A DNA stretch of 64,000 bases from Andrena cerasifolii (taxonomy: Eukaryota > Arthropoda > Insecta > Hymenoptera > Andrenidae): assembly GCF_050908995.1 (NCBI RefSeq), contig NC_135125.1, positions 16,083,011 to 16,147,010 of the forward strand, in the 5' to 3' direction. Below, one piece after another: positions 1 to 12,246 of this stretch (positions within the stretch are counted from its first letter, which is position 1; each line of letters starts with the position of its first letter). Both the position numbers and the translations under genes were made by a program. The notes below the pieces were generated by a model, which ran no database searches, was not told where the DNA came from, and saw nothing but the letters and a program-made list of their open reading frames with translations.

Positions 1-260
1 ATGCGCTTATAATATTTAAGAAAATGTTATACCGTTTCTGAAAGTCTATACATCTTTCGCAAAGAATTTTCGAAAAAAATTTTTTTTAAGAAAATTAAAC
101 ATCCTTTTTCAGAATTTTTTTTTTGATCAGATGAATAGAAGCTTCTTTCTATTCCAAATCCAACAATGTGTAACTATGTATAATTGTGGCGGTTTTTCCC
201 TTAAAGTGCAAAGTTCTTAGGTTGGTCCAACAAATAAAAAAATATATATAAAAAAACTAT

Positions 261-1131
261 TTTAAGTTAAACGATTTTATTTAAAATGCATTAAAAACTA
301 AATTTAATTTTTTTCATGTACTACAATTTCGATGGTGTTTTTTCACTCTAAATAAAATAGTGGAGCCGGATATATCGTAAAAGAATATGAATTAATTTAC
401 TACGAAATCAAGCATCAACATGAATTTGTTGTGACATATCCTGCTCCACGATTTTATTAAAATGGTCATTGCTGTTTACGCGCCGATAAATTAAGCGATT
501 ATCGGGAATTTATTACGAAGAAAAGAAATTATAATGGTATAAAACTGCTATATATGTTATTTATTAAACTACATTTCTACGTAGAAAATATAAATATAAC
601 CAAATAAACATTTTCTTATTAATTTTAAATATAAATCATTTGTAGTCCCGGCGATAACGACAGTCATAGTGATCAAGAATCTATGTTTTGGATTTTTGGT
701 TCTGATATATGTAACAGCTGGAATTATTTGCACCAGCGCGGCCTCACTTTTCAAACCTGTCATCAAGACCGGTTATAAAAGCATTTTAAAAACATTAATT
801 TTATTATTTTTATAATTTTTTCTTACCGTAGAAATGTAGTTTATAAATAGCCAAAAGTTTTATACCATCACTATGTATATTCCGAAAATCGCTTAATTTA
901 TCGGCGCGCAAACCGGAATGACCACTTAAATAAAATCATGGAACAGGATAATATGTCACAACAAATTCATTTCGACGCTTGATTCTGTAGTAAATTGATT
1001 CATATTCTTTTACGATACATCCTGCTCCACGATTTTATTTAGAGTGAAAAAACACCATCAAAATTGTAGTACAAGAAAAGAATTATTTTTTAGTTTTTAG
1101 TGCATTGTAAATAAAATCGTTTAACTTAAAA
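261..1131. mobile_element. Foldback repeat, family A copy 1
   Basis: Inverted arms of about 300-325 bp (261-585 and 827-1131) flank a 240-bp spacer. Matching anchors include TAAACGATTTTATTT, TCCTGCTCCACGATTTTAT, CGCCGATAAATTAAGCG in the left arm and their complements in the right. The spacer contains a minus-strand open frame (about 569-766) of unknown nature. A partial second copy is at 32779-33115. Confidence 0.75.
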
Positions 1132-2817
1132 TTGTTTTTTTTTTAATATTTTTTTTATTATTTATTTTTTAGTGTCTAAGTTTTGATTTGTGGTTATAGG
1201 CTGATTTCAAGTCAGTTTTCTCACAATGTATTGTATCTTTTATCATATTTAAAGTACTATATTTTTCTGGAAAAAAGTTGGCAATCCTAGCTACAGATAT
1301 TTTCTTTAAAACGCATGAATTGATGTGTCTGGTGGAACAAGTAGATACGCGATATCGACCATAGATTTAAAACAGTTTATACTTGGAGAAATACAAGCCC
1401 AACGTACGAAATGCAAAGTGTTTACGTTACGCATTCGGCACCACCGACCGGTGTCACATTACACTTCTTTAGGAGTCATCGAGTTCCAGGAAAATACGCC
1501 ACGCTGCGCCATAGACTGTGATGGCGGCGAGGGTTGGAATGTTACTCGCGGTCCTTATCTAACAATAAGCAAAATGGTCGACGGAAATTTTCTTCGAGGA
1601 TCGTGGTAGCTTGGCCTCCAACGAGGGACGAAGAAATACAAGGAACTTTGATTGATATCTTTAATTGGGGTCTCATGGAGGTAAACAAAAAAGCGATGTT
1701 GTAAGAGTGAATATGCTCCACAAATTTCTTGGATTCGGGGGCTTTGTCGCATATTAGTTCTAATAATATCGAGATCTCCGAGATCTTCGTTTCTAGGGGG
1801 GGTCTCAAATGTAGCCGAGCAGTGATTCTGGGCATGAATGTGACTTAGGCCCCTCGAAATGCCCTTCAGGAGACCAATTAGACAGGTACCCTTCTAGTAC
1901 CCAAAAGTTGTCAAATTTCGTATTTCGCAGCGAAAATTGTTTCTAGGGGGGTTTCCAACAAAAATGGTGGTTATCTTAGGCGTCTTATTATGTGGGATAG
2001 TAATGCCGGGCGAAGACAGACTAAAAAACTAGTTATAAATAACCGTTACGATTGTCATCTCCTTCAGATTTACGTCATTGGTCGTTGATGCGCAGATCAG
2101 TGTCCATGTAATGATGATTAGTAATTGTTTCACGAGCGTGATAGGAAAAGGGCTCATTAAGAAACTGCGTTTTCTTTGAAACGAGATAAGATTAAATTTA
2201 CTTTCTTCACCTTTAGGTAATAAATCAACGCGAAGAGATAAGGATTGCTGACGTGGTACATAAGGTCTGAGCAGTCACTGCACGTTCGCCAGTTTCTTCG
2301 GAACACTGTCACTTGTAAAACGTACGTAAATATAGGTAAATTGGAAACCATGTTAAAAGACTTGGATTAGAAACAGTTAACTTCGAAGAGTCCTTCTTAG
2401 AAGTGGAACAATGCCAGTACGTAACGCTTCAATAGATCCTTGGGGGTAGGCTACCCTGCCAAAGATCTTTATCGGAAAGTAGCAATAAATTTACTTTTCG
2501 AAGCAGTTGGGACCGCGATAAGCAATTAACCCTGGACCCTTCTTGTAAAAGTGGAAGGTTTGCGGCCCATGCTCTTAGGGAGGCTGCGAACCGTCGTACC
2601 CCTCGGAAATCCCAAAATTCTTGAGAACCCAGTCGAAAATGAACTGCATAAAGGCCTGCGTCTAACACTTGACAGTGTTCCCCCGGACGTTGCCTTGCAT
2701 TCCAGTATCTCTAACAAATTGTTAAAGCTATGAGATTCAGGCTTGGTACTGCCCAAAGATATCACCCTGAAGCTGGATGTTCATTTGAGAGTATTTCTCG
2801 CGAGAGTAACTGTCCCA
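1132..2817. other. No gene seen
   Basis: Mixed sequence with two TTCTAGGGGGG-type words near 1792 and 1940. Short frames on both strands carry no recognisable domain. Confidence 0.5.
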
Positions 2818-2941
2818 GCCAGAATTCGGAGGGATTCGTCTGCACCGATGGAGGGGGAAACACCTGCAGGAGCGGTGGTTATGTGTGCGTGACTGTGTTG
2901 CCCCCTCCATCACTGCAGCCGAATCCTTCCGAACTCTGGTC
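2818..2941. mobile_element. Hairpin MITE, family B copy 1
   Basis: Imperfect inverted repeat: CAGAATTCGGAGGGATTCG...GATGGAGGGGG pairs with CCCCCTCCATCACTGCAGCCG...CGAACTCTG. The stretch GGAGGGGGAAACACCTGCAG through GTGCGTGACTG is nearly identical to the left arm of the 63.5-kb copy. Confidence 0.7.
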
Positions 2942-3105
2942 CCAGATGATCGCTCAACTGTCCCAGAGCCGACGTAGTACGTCGTACGTACTGCAACTTC
3001 GTCTCGAATGGATACAAAGTACACTACTAGTTAAAGCATTTGAATAAACGAGTCCCAAGAACGATCGCGCAACTTCTCTTTAACCTTTAGCCACGTAACG
3101 GGACT

Positions 3106-3237
3106 TAGAGGGCCGGGATTTTTTCATTGAAATTGTAAATTTTATTTACTTAAAATTTATGCATATATACCACCAAAATGGTCGGCAAAGTATCCAAATT
3201 CTTAGGTGCCCACTACAGTGGCCAGCTCGGCCCTCTA
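3106..3237. mobile_element. Small MITE with TAGAGGGCCG ends
   Basis: About 130 bp with inverted ends TAGAGGGCCGGG and CTCGGCCCTCTA and an AT-rich core. No coding capacity. Confidence 0.45.
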
Positions 3238-6200
3238 TAGGTTAAAAGAAAGACGCCCGTGCCGACGAATAACTAATCGTGGTACATTTGTATCGCTTCA
3301 AACAGCACAAACGATCATAAACGTACCTGCAAGGTTACGATACGTTGCAGATAATCTGTATGCCATAGTATGTTCCACGCGGTTATAATCGCAAGTAATC
3401 CGTATGTATCTACAATCGACTTGAAAATATTGTTCCATCGGTAATGAATTATCGAATCAGTTATTCATAAAGGATTAAGATTTGAAAACGAAGAATGCAG
3501 AAAAGTCATTCTGTGATTATTCGAACGATATTTTTCTGTTAATTGTATAGTGATTGTACGACGATGTACGGTGATGAGCGGCCATCTATTCGATACGATG
3601 AAGGTTCAATTGCAAACGATACTAACATGTGCACGAAGGTACATACGCAAAAGACGACTTGGATAATAACTCAAATTAAGATAGATTTAAACGAATCCCC
3701 TTACGCCTGTCGAAAGCCTTCGATTTTATCGTAATCATAAATCATTAAAATGCCGCGCCATTAGCGGCACGGTTTATACCACGCGCATTTTGCACTCGAT
3801 AATCACGTTAAGCTGGTGGATCAGATCCGACTAAATATCTACCACGTAGTACGACTCGTTTGGAAACTATCCACAAAAAGTTCCCCAAAAGACATGTTTA
3901 TATCTACGGCAGCAGCACGTCCCCCCGTCTTACTATCGTAAACTTAACTTACATGACACCAACAAAAGGAAAAAATTCACATTTGACCGGCAAGGTTTCA
4001 AAACATTGGGCAGGCATCTGTTGACAGTATACCCGCTTTGGTTTAACCTCAAACCACATAAAACTGAACGCTACGTCTACTTTTAAATCACATAATATAA
4101 ATAAACTAACACAGAAATTAACACGTTGTATTCACGATGCCTCTAACGTCACACGCACTGCCTGAATTATTCGATCGCTCGAATTATTCTATTTAAAATC
4201 CTCCTAAACGAGTACTTCGGAGAAAACACTGTTAGTTACAAAATGAATGTCGCCGAAGTCGAATCCACGAGTGACATTAAATGCGCGCCCCTAACGGCTA
4301 CGGCTGTCGAACACCCTTAGATTTCTCAATTAAAAGGAATACCTTGTACAACGCGCGTCTGCACCTCCTACAAATGCCTAACGTTTGCAGCGGGACCTTT
4401 TCCCGTATCCACGGCAATGAATGTTTCAAACACCTCAACATGTGGCCCGGTTGAACCGAGTTGCCATCGTTACATCGCAGATTCACCCTTATCGTAGCTT
4501 CGCGATACACATTTTTATCCGCGTCACGTCCAACGATCTTTGCGGACATTTTCACACTACCTGTTGCTCGCCGGGACCTCTTGTAGACCGAGGAGGAGGA
4601 GACCGACTGCTTTCGTCCTGTAACCCTCGGCTGGTGGGGAGCGCGGCCCTTGCGGGGTGTCGGACGGCGCGCGAACTCAGCCCCCTAATTGGCCAGATAT
4701 TTGTCGCGTAAGCTCGAGAGAGAGAGCGAAAATGATGCTCGGGATTGTATTTTCATCTTGCTCCTTATCGCTTACCTAGAACCCCAACGCGAATGTGTCA
4801 CGTTACGTTTCCGATTACGCTTACCGACGCATCTTCTTCGGGCCGTTCATCGTAAACGCGCTCGCGAATCGCCCGAAAGAAATTCACCGTTGAGATTGTC
4901 AATGATAGATTATTATTACTATTTAGTTGGTCTTGAGCACGGGACGGGGCGCGTCCGTCGCTCGCGCAAAGCTTTCGCTACAGATCCCCCGCTACAAATG
5001 CAGCCGAAACTTGTCGCGCACATTTGCCACAGCTGCGAATAAAACGCACGTTCACGGCAACTAAGGGGACATGGTGTAAAAAAAAGAACGGGACACGATG
5101 CAGTTGGAGAGGCCGTTCGGTGGCCCGTCTGTGGATGTTGTAAAGAGCTTCGAAATTTACAACGGTAAGAGTCGTGGAAACAAGAGGCGCGCGGTTTATT
5201 GGCGCCTGGAAACACTCGCTTTTGTGAAGGGAAAAGCGTGTCCGCATGTCGCGCACGTGGTCCCTCCGTTATTAAGGTGAAGAACCGGCGGCTGAGAGGG
5301 GAACTGCGGGAGGACCTGCGAGAGGTGCTGGGGTAGAAGCTGCGGGAGGATTTGGGGGACGACCTGCGGGACGACCTGCGGGACGACCTGCGGGGGGACC
5401 TGGTGGTAAAATGGACGATTAAAAGGTACACTTTACTTAAATGCAATGCGGTAACTTAACCTGTCGCGTTCGCGGCAAGATGCTCCCTCCTGCCGAGATG
5501 GATAGTGCACCAGGTAATGGTAACAGTGACGGCGAAGAACACCGCTAGAGATAGGGCCCATTGTTGCGGTCCAAACGCCATCGCAGATATTTCTCATTTT
5601 CCACCTGGTTTCTGTTCTACCTTCTTCCTATTCTTTTATATTTATCGCGGTATCTGTCACCTCCTCTGCGCCGTCGGTGACGTTTGCTCAAAAGGAGTGA
5701 ATTCCACTGTTTTCTAGACTGTTCACTGTTTTTCAGACCATACGGGGTCGGATAGAAATTATTCAACTCGTTTGCAGAGGATTGATAAGGGATGTTTCTT
5801 ACGCCTATACTTAGAGTTTCTAAGCGTCTAAAGGCCGCGTTCCGTACGCAGACTTATCAGTGACATTTTAACCCTTTCGGGTGTCTGGAATGCACGTGAC
5901 CCAGCGGGGTCACCGTTTCCTGGAGTGGCGCGGTGTAGCCGAGGTTTTCCGCAAAAAACTGACATTCAGTTGAAGGCATTCATGGCCTAACCACTTTCCA
6001 ATCTCAATTTCATAGCGCAAAAAGGGCCACGCACGAGATTGCGCTGTGTGTGGAATTCCACATCCGGGAATTTGGAAGGCATTTTACTATTTTTTATTTT
6101 CGTACTACTGTTTTTTAGGCTGTTGAAATTTGATCTTTTAAATCTTTTAATTTGTACTTCCCTCACCCCTAACTTCACACTCGGGTAAAATTTGCTCCGC

Positions 6201-6710
6201 CGACCCTGTGTGCGAGATGAACCCGCAGAGATATATCTGTATCGCTCGAGGTGTATCGCATTATAAAGTTACGAGGCTAAACTAATTGCTCCTAGTGGCT
6301 CCTGGTGTTAACCAGTCACCGGTTCGTCCACGACAACCAACCTCCTAGTGGCTCCCGGTGTTAGCCCGGCAACTAACAAACTCAATTCCTCGGCTTCGGG
6401 GCCGCCAATCTTATTGCCCTCAGCCTCGGCTCGTGTCAGCCGCATCAAACCAGTTTCTTTTTTCTGGTATTCTTAAAATTCCTACTTGCTTAAACAACAA
6501 CTGGCTGAACCGCGCAGGCGACCAATCTTTTTATACCTATAAAAACTGACGAAAACAAGCACGGTTTGTCTGCTGCAAAAAGTAACTTAACTCATTCATA
6601 TATCAGACTATAAATAACACGTTCGCAGAGAAGAAAATGTACGACGCATATTGTACAGAATATCGTCTTTTTCAAGAATGTTGCGGTGCAGGATAACACT
6701 CGTATGTTAA
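3238..6710. other. No gene seen
   Basis: Apart from the 5300-5402 tandem repeat, only short composition-driven frames. A solitary piggyBac-like terminal word TTAACCCTTTCGGGTG occurs near 5868 with no partner. Confidence 0.5.
5300..5402. repeat. Short tandem repeat, unit about 14 bp
   Basis: Repeats of GACGACCTGCGG with degenerate flanking units (GGAGGACCTGCGA, GGAGGATTTGGGG). The minus-strand Ser/Arg-rich ORF across it reflects the repeat and is not a gene. Confidence 0.7.
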
Positions 6711-7150
6711 CTAACAAGGGAAGATCCCGAACCCGAAAATTCAAACAATTCTGAAACTGTGAATATGTAGGAGATTTCCTCCTGATTACAACGCAATTTT
6801 TGTTTGCTGCCCAAATTCACTCGAAGGGGGTGAAATTAACCCCTGAAAATTCGGCTATTTTCCGATTTTGTGTTATAACTCGCGAAATGTAAGAGATAGA
6901 AAAAAAAGTTTCGAGACAAAAGTTACTTCTTTTAATTAGATCTAACATTTGGTAAAAAAAATTATTTTTCAGTTCACGAGTTATAACAGAAAATCGGAAA
7001 ATAACTGGATTTTCAGGGGTCAATTACACCCCCTTAGAGTGAATTTGGGCAGCAAACAAAAATTCCGTTGTAATCAGGGGAAAATTCCCTACATATTTAC
7101 GAAGTTTCAGAATTTGTTGAATTTCCGGATTCGGGACGTTCTCTTGTAAG
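6711..7150. mobile_element. Foldback element with about 190-bp arms
   Basis: Left: TAACAAGGGAAGATCCCGAA, AATATGTAGG, CTGATTACAACG, TTTGTTTGCTGCCCAAATT, GGGGGTG, TTTTCCGATTTT, GTTATAACTCG. The same series appears in reverse complement from 7150 back to about 6970. The centre is AT-rich. The short ORFs are mirror images. Confidence 0.75.
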
Positions 7151-8548
7151 TGACAAACTGTATTATAAATATCAAATACGCTTTTCACTTCGAAGGAGGA
7201 GACGCGAGATGGTCCGCGAGTAATAGAATTGCGACGTAGTAACGCGGAAAGTTGGAATCTAATTGTAAGAGTCCCGTGGGGTTTTTCGGTGTGCACTAAG
7301 AATTTCTAAAAATGGTCCCTTGTGTGCAGCGAGGTTTTAGAAATGTTGCATCTGGCGGATCCAAATGTACGCGTTCTTAATATTGTTAGAATTTTCCTAT
7401 ATCGACTAGCCGATAAGCTTATGGAAACAGTTGCGAGTTTTCAACCCTTTCTGGGGTAATGCCAGCGGACACGGTGCATCCTTGTTGACACAAGCGATGA
7501 TCCTGTTCTTAGGTAGTGGTGGGCATTCCTAACAACAGTATTTATTTTTATCACTGAACGGAGAGCTCTGTTGTAAACGACGCAGAAGTTTTTAAGGTAC
7601 CTATAGTTCTGGAATTAACGCTGACTCAATGGAAAAGAGGAACCGGTTGGCGAGGATAAACCAGCGACCAGGGTGAAATTAAACTTGAAACAAACTTCGC
7701 ACATGCAGTACTTTATATTCACCCTATTGTGGGCAATAAAAGAATATTAGTATTAACGAGTAATCCCACATTAACTGTTTGAATAAAATCGTAGAATTAA
7801 CTTGTGATAATCATCGATAATAGAGTTATAATTCTCTTTTTAACTCTTACAAAAATTGAATACCCTTTTTTTTGTATTTTTACGATGCAGTTCGTTTGAA
7901 TAATATAATACAAACCAGTGCGTAATAATCTAAACCCTTTGATTGCAAGACGCGTAATCCCATTACTTTCGATAAAAGTCGATTATAAACAGTCAATTTG
8001 ATAAACAGTGCCATCTAACATACCACATCGTAAACCCTAACGCCTTGCGACCACATCGAGAAGGTCAATGCCCTTTTGTATCTGCACGCACGTCCAGTGA
8101 CAAGAACCACGATAAAATTTTCATTTCACGAAATCTCCACCTATCCCGTCGAATGTACAATTACTTAAGAAGGAAGTTCATGTTGTAGCAATTAAATTAT
8201 TCACGCGCAAAGATCGGTAAGCGCTTCACGAAATGCTTGTGATGTGATTGTCGGAACAACGACAACAACAACATAACCTCTCTCTCTCTCTCCCTTTCTT
8301 TTCCTCCTCTTACCATCCTCTATCTACACTTTTGCTATATTGAAACTAATTTCTGGATTATTTCGCACTTCGCTTCGCCATGAACAATGAAGAGACACCT
8401 CTCCAATCGAGCACAGATTCTTCTCCCAGACAAACTTTCTAATAAACAATTTTATACTGCTAGTCGCGCCACGATCATGCGCCGCGCCACAAGATCAGGA
8501 ATTTAATGCTGCCTGAGATCACGAGGGTACATCCCAAGAAGCGAAAGG
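7151..8548. other. Intergenic, upstream of SPRING
   Basis: AT-rich DNA with a CT-rich tract at about 8278-8315, in the likely promoter region of SPRING. No coding exon seen. Confidence 0.5.
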
Positions 8549-9735
8549 ATGTCGAGCTGTGGTGGCTTGCTCAGAATCATCAGACGCCGCCTCGTGCTTG
8601 GGCTCATTTTTGCTCTGTCCCTCACCTACTGCGCATTTTCGCTTTTCCGCAACGAGGTAAACCGAGGTTCGCGCGACCAAGCATACAGTCATGGATTTAC
8701 AATGAAGCATTCTTTCGTCCTTAGCAAAAGACGCTAACCCTGGATAATGATCTCGATGACATGGATGCTATGATGATCAACGACAACAACGACGACTTGA
8801 TCTCTGAAGACGAGGCAATATCGGAGCAATTAAGAGCGTCCGGTAAACCGCCGCCGTGGCAGGATCAAGGGGCAAACGACAATGCAGTGAACATCGAGGC
8901 GATGTCCAATCTAAACGACACGGATACAGTGATCCATCCCTGTCGTAACTCTGTACAGGTACGTCAAGTTCTCGGAGTGTACCTAATACTTCGCACGGAC
9001 CATATTTATCGACCTCTCTTGTTCCACCAGGGCAAAGCTTTGATAGTGGACGAACGAGGCATTGTCTGCGCCAGACAGGATATATTGCCGAACGGCTGCT
9101 GCAGCATGGAGCAAAAGGATTCTACGAAGGATGAGGAAGCGTCTGCGACGAAGAGAGAGAGGTATAGCTGTAAGACGTGTAACGTCCAAGGGTGCTGTGC
9201 AATTTACGAGTACTGTGTTTCCTGCTGCCTGCATCCTGGCAAGGTGGGTTGTCGATTTCTCTTAAGTATATTCGTAGAATAGAACCATTAAACGGGGCAC
9301 TGTTCTCAACAGCAAGTGAAAGGAAGAAAGGACGTGCTACTAGGCTTGCTGAGAGACAACCACAAGGCGCACAGGGATCAGGATGTGGTGAAGAAACGCC
9401 TCCGCAATCTAGACCGGTTTCAAGTCTGCTTGGCCGCGTGTCGTACATCCAGCGCCAGCGTTCGCCATGAGAATACCTACAAAGATCCGCACTCGAAACA
9501 TTGTTATACACTCCAGCCGCCGTACTCACATCAAAGACACCGCCGTGATACCGATTCGTTCAATAATAATGGCGACAACACCGTTGTCGTTGCATCTTTT
9601 TCTGTCATGCCGTTACTCACCCTTCTCTCTCCCTTCTGCCTGATCATACATCCGCACAACCACACGCACCCACTACCGCGCGACTATCACACCCTAACGC
9701 CGCTAAGCCACTACACCCGCGTGCAATCGCCATAA
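8549..9735 (+). CDS. SPRING: SPRING / C12orf49 (UPF0454) family SREBP-pathway regulator, four exons
   Basis: Exons 8549-8656, 8725-8958, 9031-9243 and 9313-9735 (stop TAA) all join in phase 0 with GT-AG introns, giving 325 residues. Residues about 15-33 are one hydrophobic segment after a basic stretch (RIIRRR), a type II signal anchor. Residues 37-108 are an acidic, variable linker. The conserved luminal domain follows: CRNSVQ, then a Cys-rich block with CxxC, GCC and YEYCVSCCL, then CRTSSASV, HENTYKDP and KHCY. These match the vertebrate SPRING/C12orf49 family. Known role: a Golgi membrane protein needed for SREBP signalling through SCAP and site-1 protease, hence sterol and lipid gene expression. 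The C-terminal tail after KHCY runs about 68 residues and is His/Pro-rich, much longer than in vertebrates, so the terminal part is the least certain. The start is the only ATG giving the basic-plus-TM N-terminus. A CT-rich tract lies about 260 bp upstream. No canonical AATAAA is seen before the neighbouring gene. Confidence 0.93.
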
Positions 9736-9766
9736 AATACAAATCGACTTTACCCCTCTGTGTTTT

Positions 9767-11775
9767 TCATAGATTCGATCGAATGCCGCGTGCGAGCGTG
9801 GACTTGGTGCGCCATATGTCCTGGTAGGTGACTTGGACACCAGGGTACCGTTTATGCACGTACTCCATCAGTTCCTCTGTGATGCGGGTCTTGCCCGTTT
9901 CAGATTCCTGATTATTGCAACGATAAGTTTAGATGACAGAGGAAGGCCGCGGTTGCTCCCGGCTAATCACTTACGTCTACGTAATTGCAATCCGCTGCCG
10001 CGTAATGGCAAGAGATAGCTCGCCTCGTCCCCTTCGACATGTTCACCCCTGAACCGTGAATTAGCAGAGGGTGGAAGAACACGGTGTCGCCGGGCTCCAT
10101 TTCGAGGTGCACCCAGTCCACTGATTCGGGTAGATCCTTCAAAAAGGAAGAAACGACTTGGAGGGTAGTTTGTTATAGTTTTACCCGAGGCGACGGACCC
10201 GTCTTTAAATTAGTACCAGGATGCCGTGGTAGAATTTGTTGACTGTGCCTGGATCCGATCCCGGGGCATAGTCGTGCTTATACAGGCGATCGTGCGTATG
10301 AGTGCCAGGTGCCACGTAGAGGCACCCGTTTTCGCGAACACATGGTTCCATCGCGGTCCATGCCGCCACTATCTTATGGGCTGGACGGATCGGGAAGTAA
10401 TACAAGTCCTGATGAGGCGGGTGCCTGCAAGTATTTCACCTTAGAATATGAAAGCAGTGCTCCATTTCACCTAGATACTTCTATCCGTTCAGGACACGGA
10501 CAGATGTCTTCCAAAGAAGATAAGAAGATACTTCCTTCCAGGGGAGAAATGGTGCAATTAAGGAGACTCTCGTCTCAAGATCATGTGTTTCGGGATTTCA
10601 GGGGCGTCCTAGGAGGTACCGTGTACTCTTGAGGACGTAACGCTATTACTGACACGAAAGCTTCTTTTCTAAGTCAATGGCAATGTTTCCTGGACGTTAG
10701 AAATTATACTCGAGATACACTGTCTATTTCAGTGGGGTTTTCTCTAGTTGATCCTCGTAGTTGTGCTCGATAAATGATAATAAACGCTTGAACTATGCGG
10801 GGGCTACGTTTCAGCTCGAATTATTAAGCACAAGGCACAATGAGGGGGATTATAAAACTACAAGTACAGCAGATTTGGGAACCAGATCCGCAGAGAAGGA
10901 ATCGGTCGAATTGGATATGTGAAGAGTCCTTTAGAAAACACTGTAAGTGCCAAAATTAAACTCTATACTATAGTATTAGCATTTTGTGCTTTCTACAAGG
11001 ACTCTTCTTTTGTGCACCTAATAAAGGAAAAGAAGGTAAAGATCGATGTTACTTGGAGGATTCGAATCCGACGTCAGGAGGTTTCGCGATCAGCATACTG
11101 TGTATAGCCATGATGTTCGGCCCGGTGAAGGCTTCCACGATATCCAGGATGTTCTTATGCCTGAAGTAGCCGTCGAAAACTTCGTCGTGAGTTAAGTCCT
11201 GTATTTTGTTGACCGACTTTCTGTCCTTCACGTCGTACATCACGATTATTCCGTCGCGTGGAGCTTTGCCAGATACGATGTCGTCGAACCTGAAAGGGTG
11301 AACCGCCCATGAGCACTGGGGATGGAAAACGAATTACCCAGAAGAGCAGCTAGTGCTTAACATTATTAATAACGAGCAAACTTTTGACCAGACGCAAGGC
11401 GATTCGACTTCGAACCGCGCGACATCGCGATTAATAATTTAAATTCCGAATTTACATTGCTGCTGAATTATTAATGCAACGATATTTTACATGTTCGTGC
11501 ATGCACTGGTTTCAGGATGGCGAATTTATCGGTCTTCTTTTTTTATTATTCCTTTCGTTGGAATTGGTATTTCGCGATTAAATGAATTCTCTAATTCTGT
11601 AAATTACGTTGCAGAGGATTTTCTTCTCATCTTTAACGTACCTTCGATGACACCTGTCCAGCACATCTTGAGGCACCAGGCGAGGGAACACCAGGTACCC
11701 ATTATTTTCGTAGAATATTCGCTGCTGCGGCGTCAGACACTTGCTGTCCTTCGTGTAACGATAATTGCTGGCCAT
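9767..11775 (-). CDS. PHYH: Phytanoyl-CoA 2-hydroxylase (PHYH) family dioxygenase, five exons
   Basis: Minus-strand exons, 5' to 3': 11642-11775, 11053-11289, 10217-10424, 9975-10136 and 9767-9907 (stop TGA). All have GT-AG borders and agreeing phases, giving 293 residues. The family is Fe(II)/2-oxoglutarate-dependent and hydroxylates phytanoyl-CoA in peroxisomal alpha-oxidation. Visible motifs: LTPQQR..YENNGYLV near residue 14; FTGPNIMAIHSML; the HxD iron ligands in HPPHQDLYYF (His128, Asp130); AAWTAMEP..RENGCL; the distal iron ligand in LLIHGSG (His220); and the likely 2-oxoglutarate Arg231. All catalytic residues seem present. No N-terminal PTS2 is obvious; the C-terminus is SNL, a weak PTS1-like tripeptide. 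An open stretch continues upstream to an acceptor at 11814, so exon 1 may carry 5'UTR from 11813. The short intron of exon 2 contains a small MITE (10921-11007). It is convergent with SPRING and 31 bp separate the two stop codons. Confidence 0.93.
10921..11007. repeat. 87-bp palindromic repeat in PHYH intron 2
   Basis: GAAGAGTCCTTTAGAAAACAC pairs with GTGCTTTCTACAAGGACTC. It contains CACTGTAAGTGCC, a motif that recurs at 12660-13035. It is a small MITE-like insertion just downstream of PHYH exon 2. Confidence 0.6.
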
Positions 11776-11918
11776 CTTTAATATGAATTCTCTTTTTATT
11801 TTCAGCGCCTGGTCTGAAACAATGGAAAGAACAATTATGTTAGAAATGGGAACTGTAACAACTTTGAACGATGCATCACCTTAGAAATATATTTCTTTAA
11901 AATAATTCTGTGCCTATT

Positions 11919-11934
11919 CCCCCCCCCCCCCCCC
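11919..11934. repeat. Poly-C tract (16 C)
   Basis: Homopolymer 5' of PHYH. A 14-C tract also occurs at 18396-18409. Both are places where assembly length may be unreliable. Confidence 0.9.
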
Positions 11935-12246
11935 TATTATTCCCTTCAATGGCCAAGACTTGGACATCTCAATGGGTGGCGAACATCCTTAATCGGTAGT
12001 GCGTGTATGAAACCCTCGAGGAGAATAATGCTAGCAGTCATTTTTCTGTATCGCGGTTTATGTCACCCTTGGTGGCCAAAGATTTTCCCATCGACTTCTT
12101 AGAACCACTTTCGAGGTTGATGTGGTAAACATGTTTGCCTGCTATCCTACTGTCTCATTGCTGCAACTACGTCAGATCAATGTGAAGCTACCTCAGAAGA
12201 CTATAGATTATTTCCTCTTCAGTCCCCATTTAAGCCTCGTCAAGCG

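Noticed and set aside
4919..5446. 175-codon Ser/Arg-rich minus frame
   Set aside because: Its first third is a translation of the short tandem repeat, and there is no domain in the rest.
5868..5960. piggyBac-like end TTAACCCTTTCGGGTG
   Set aside because: No complementary end was found nearby, so it is treated as chance or a lone remnant.
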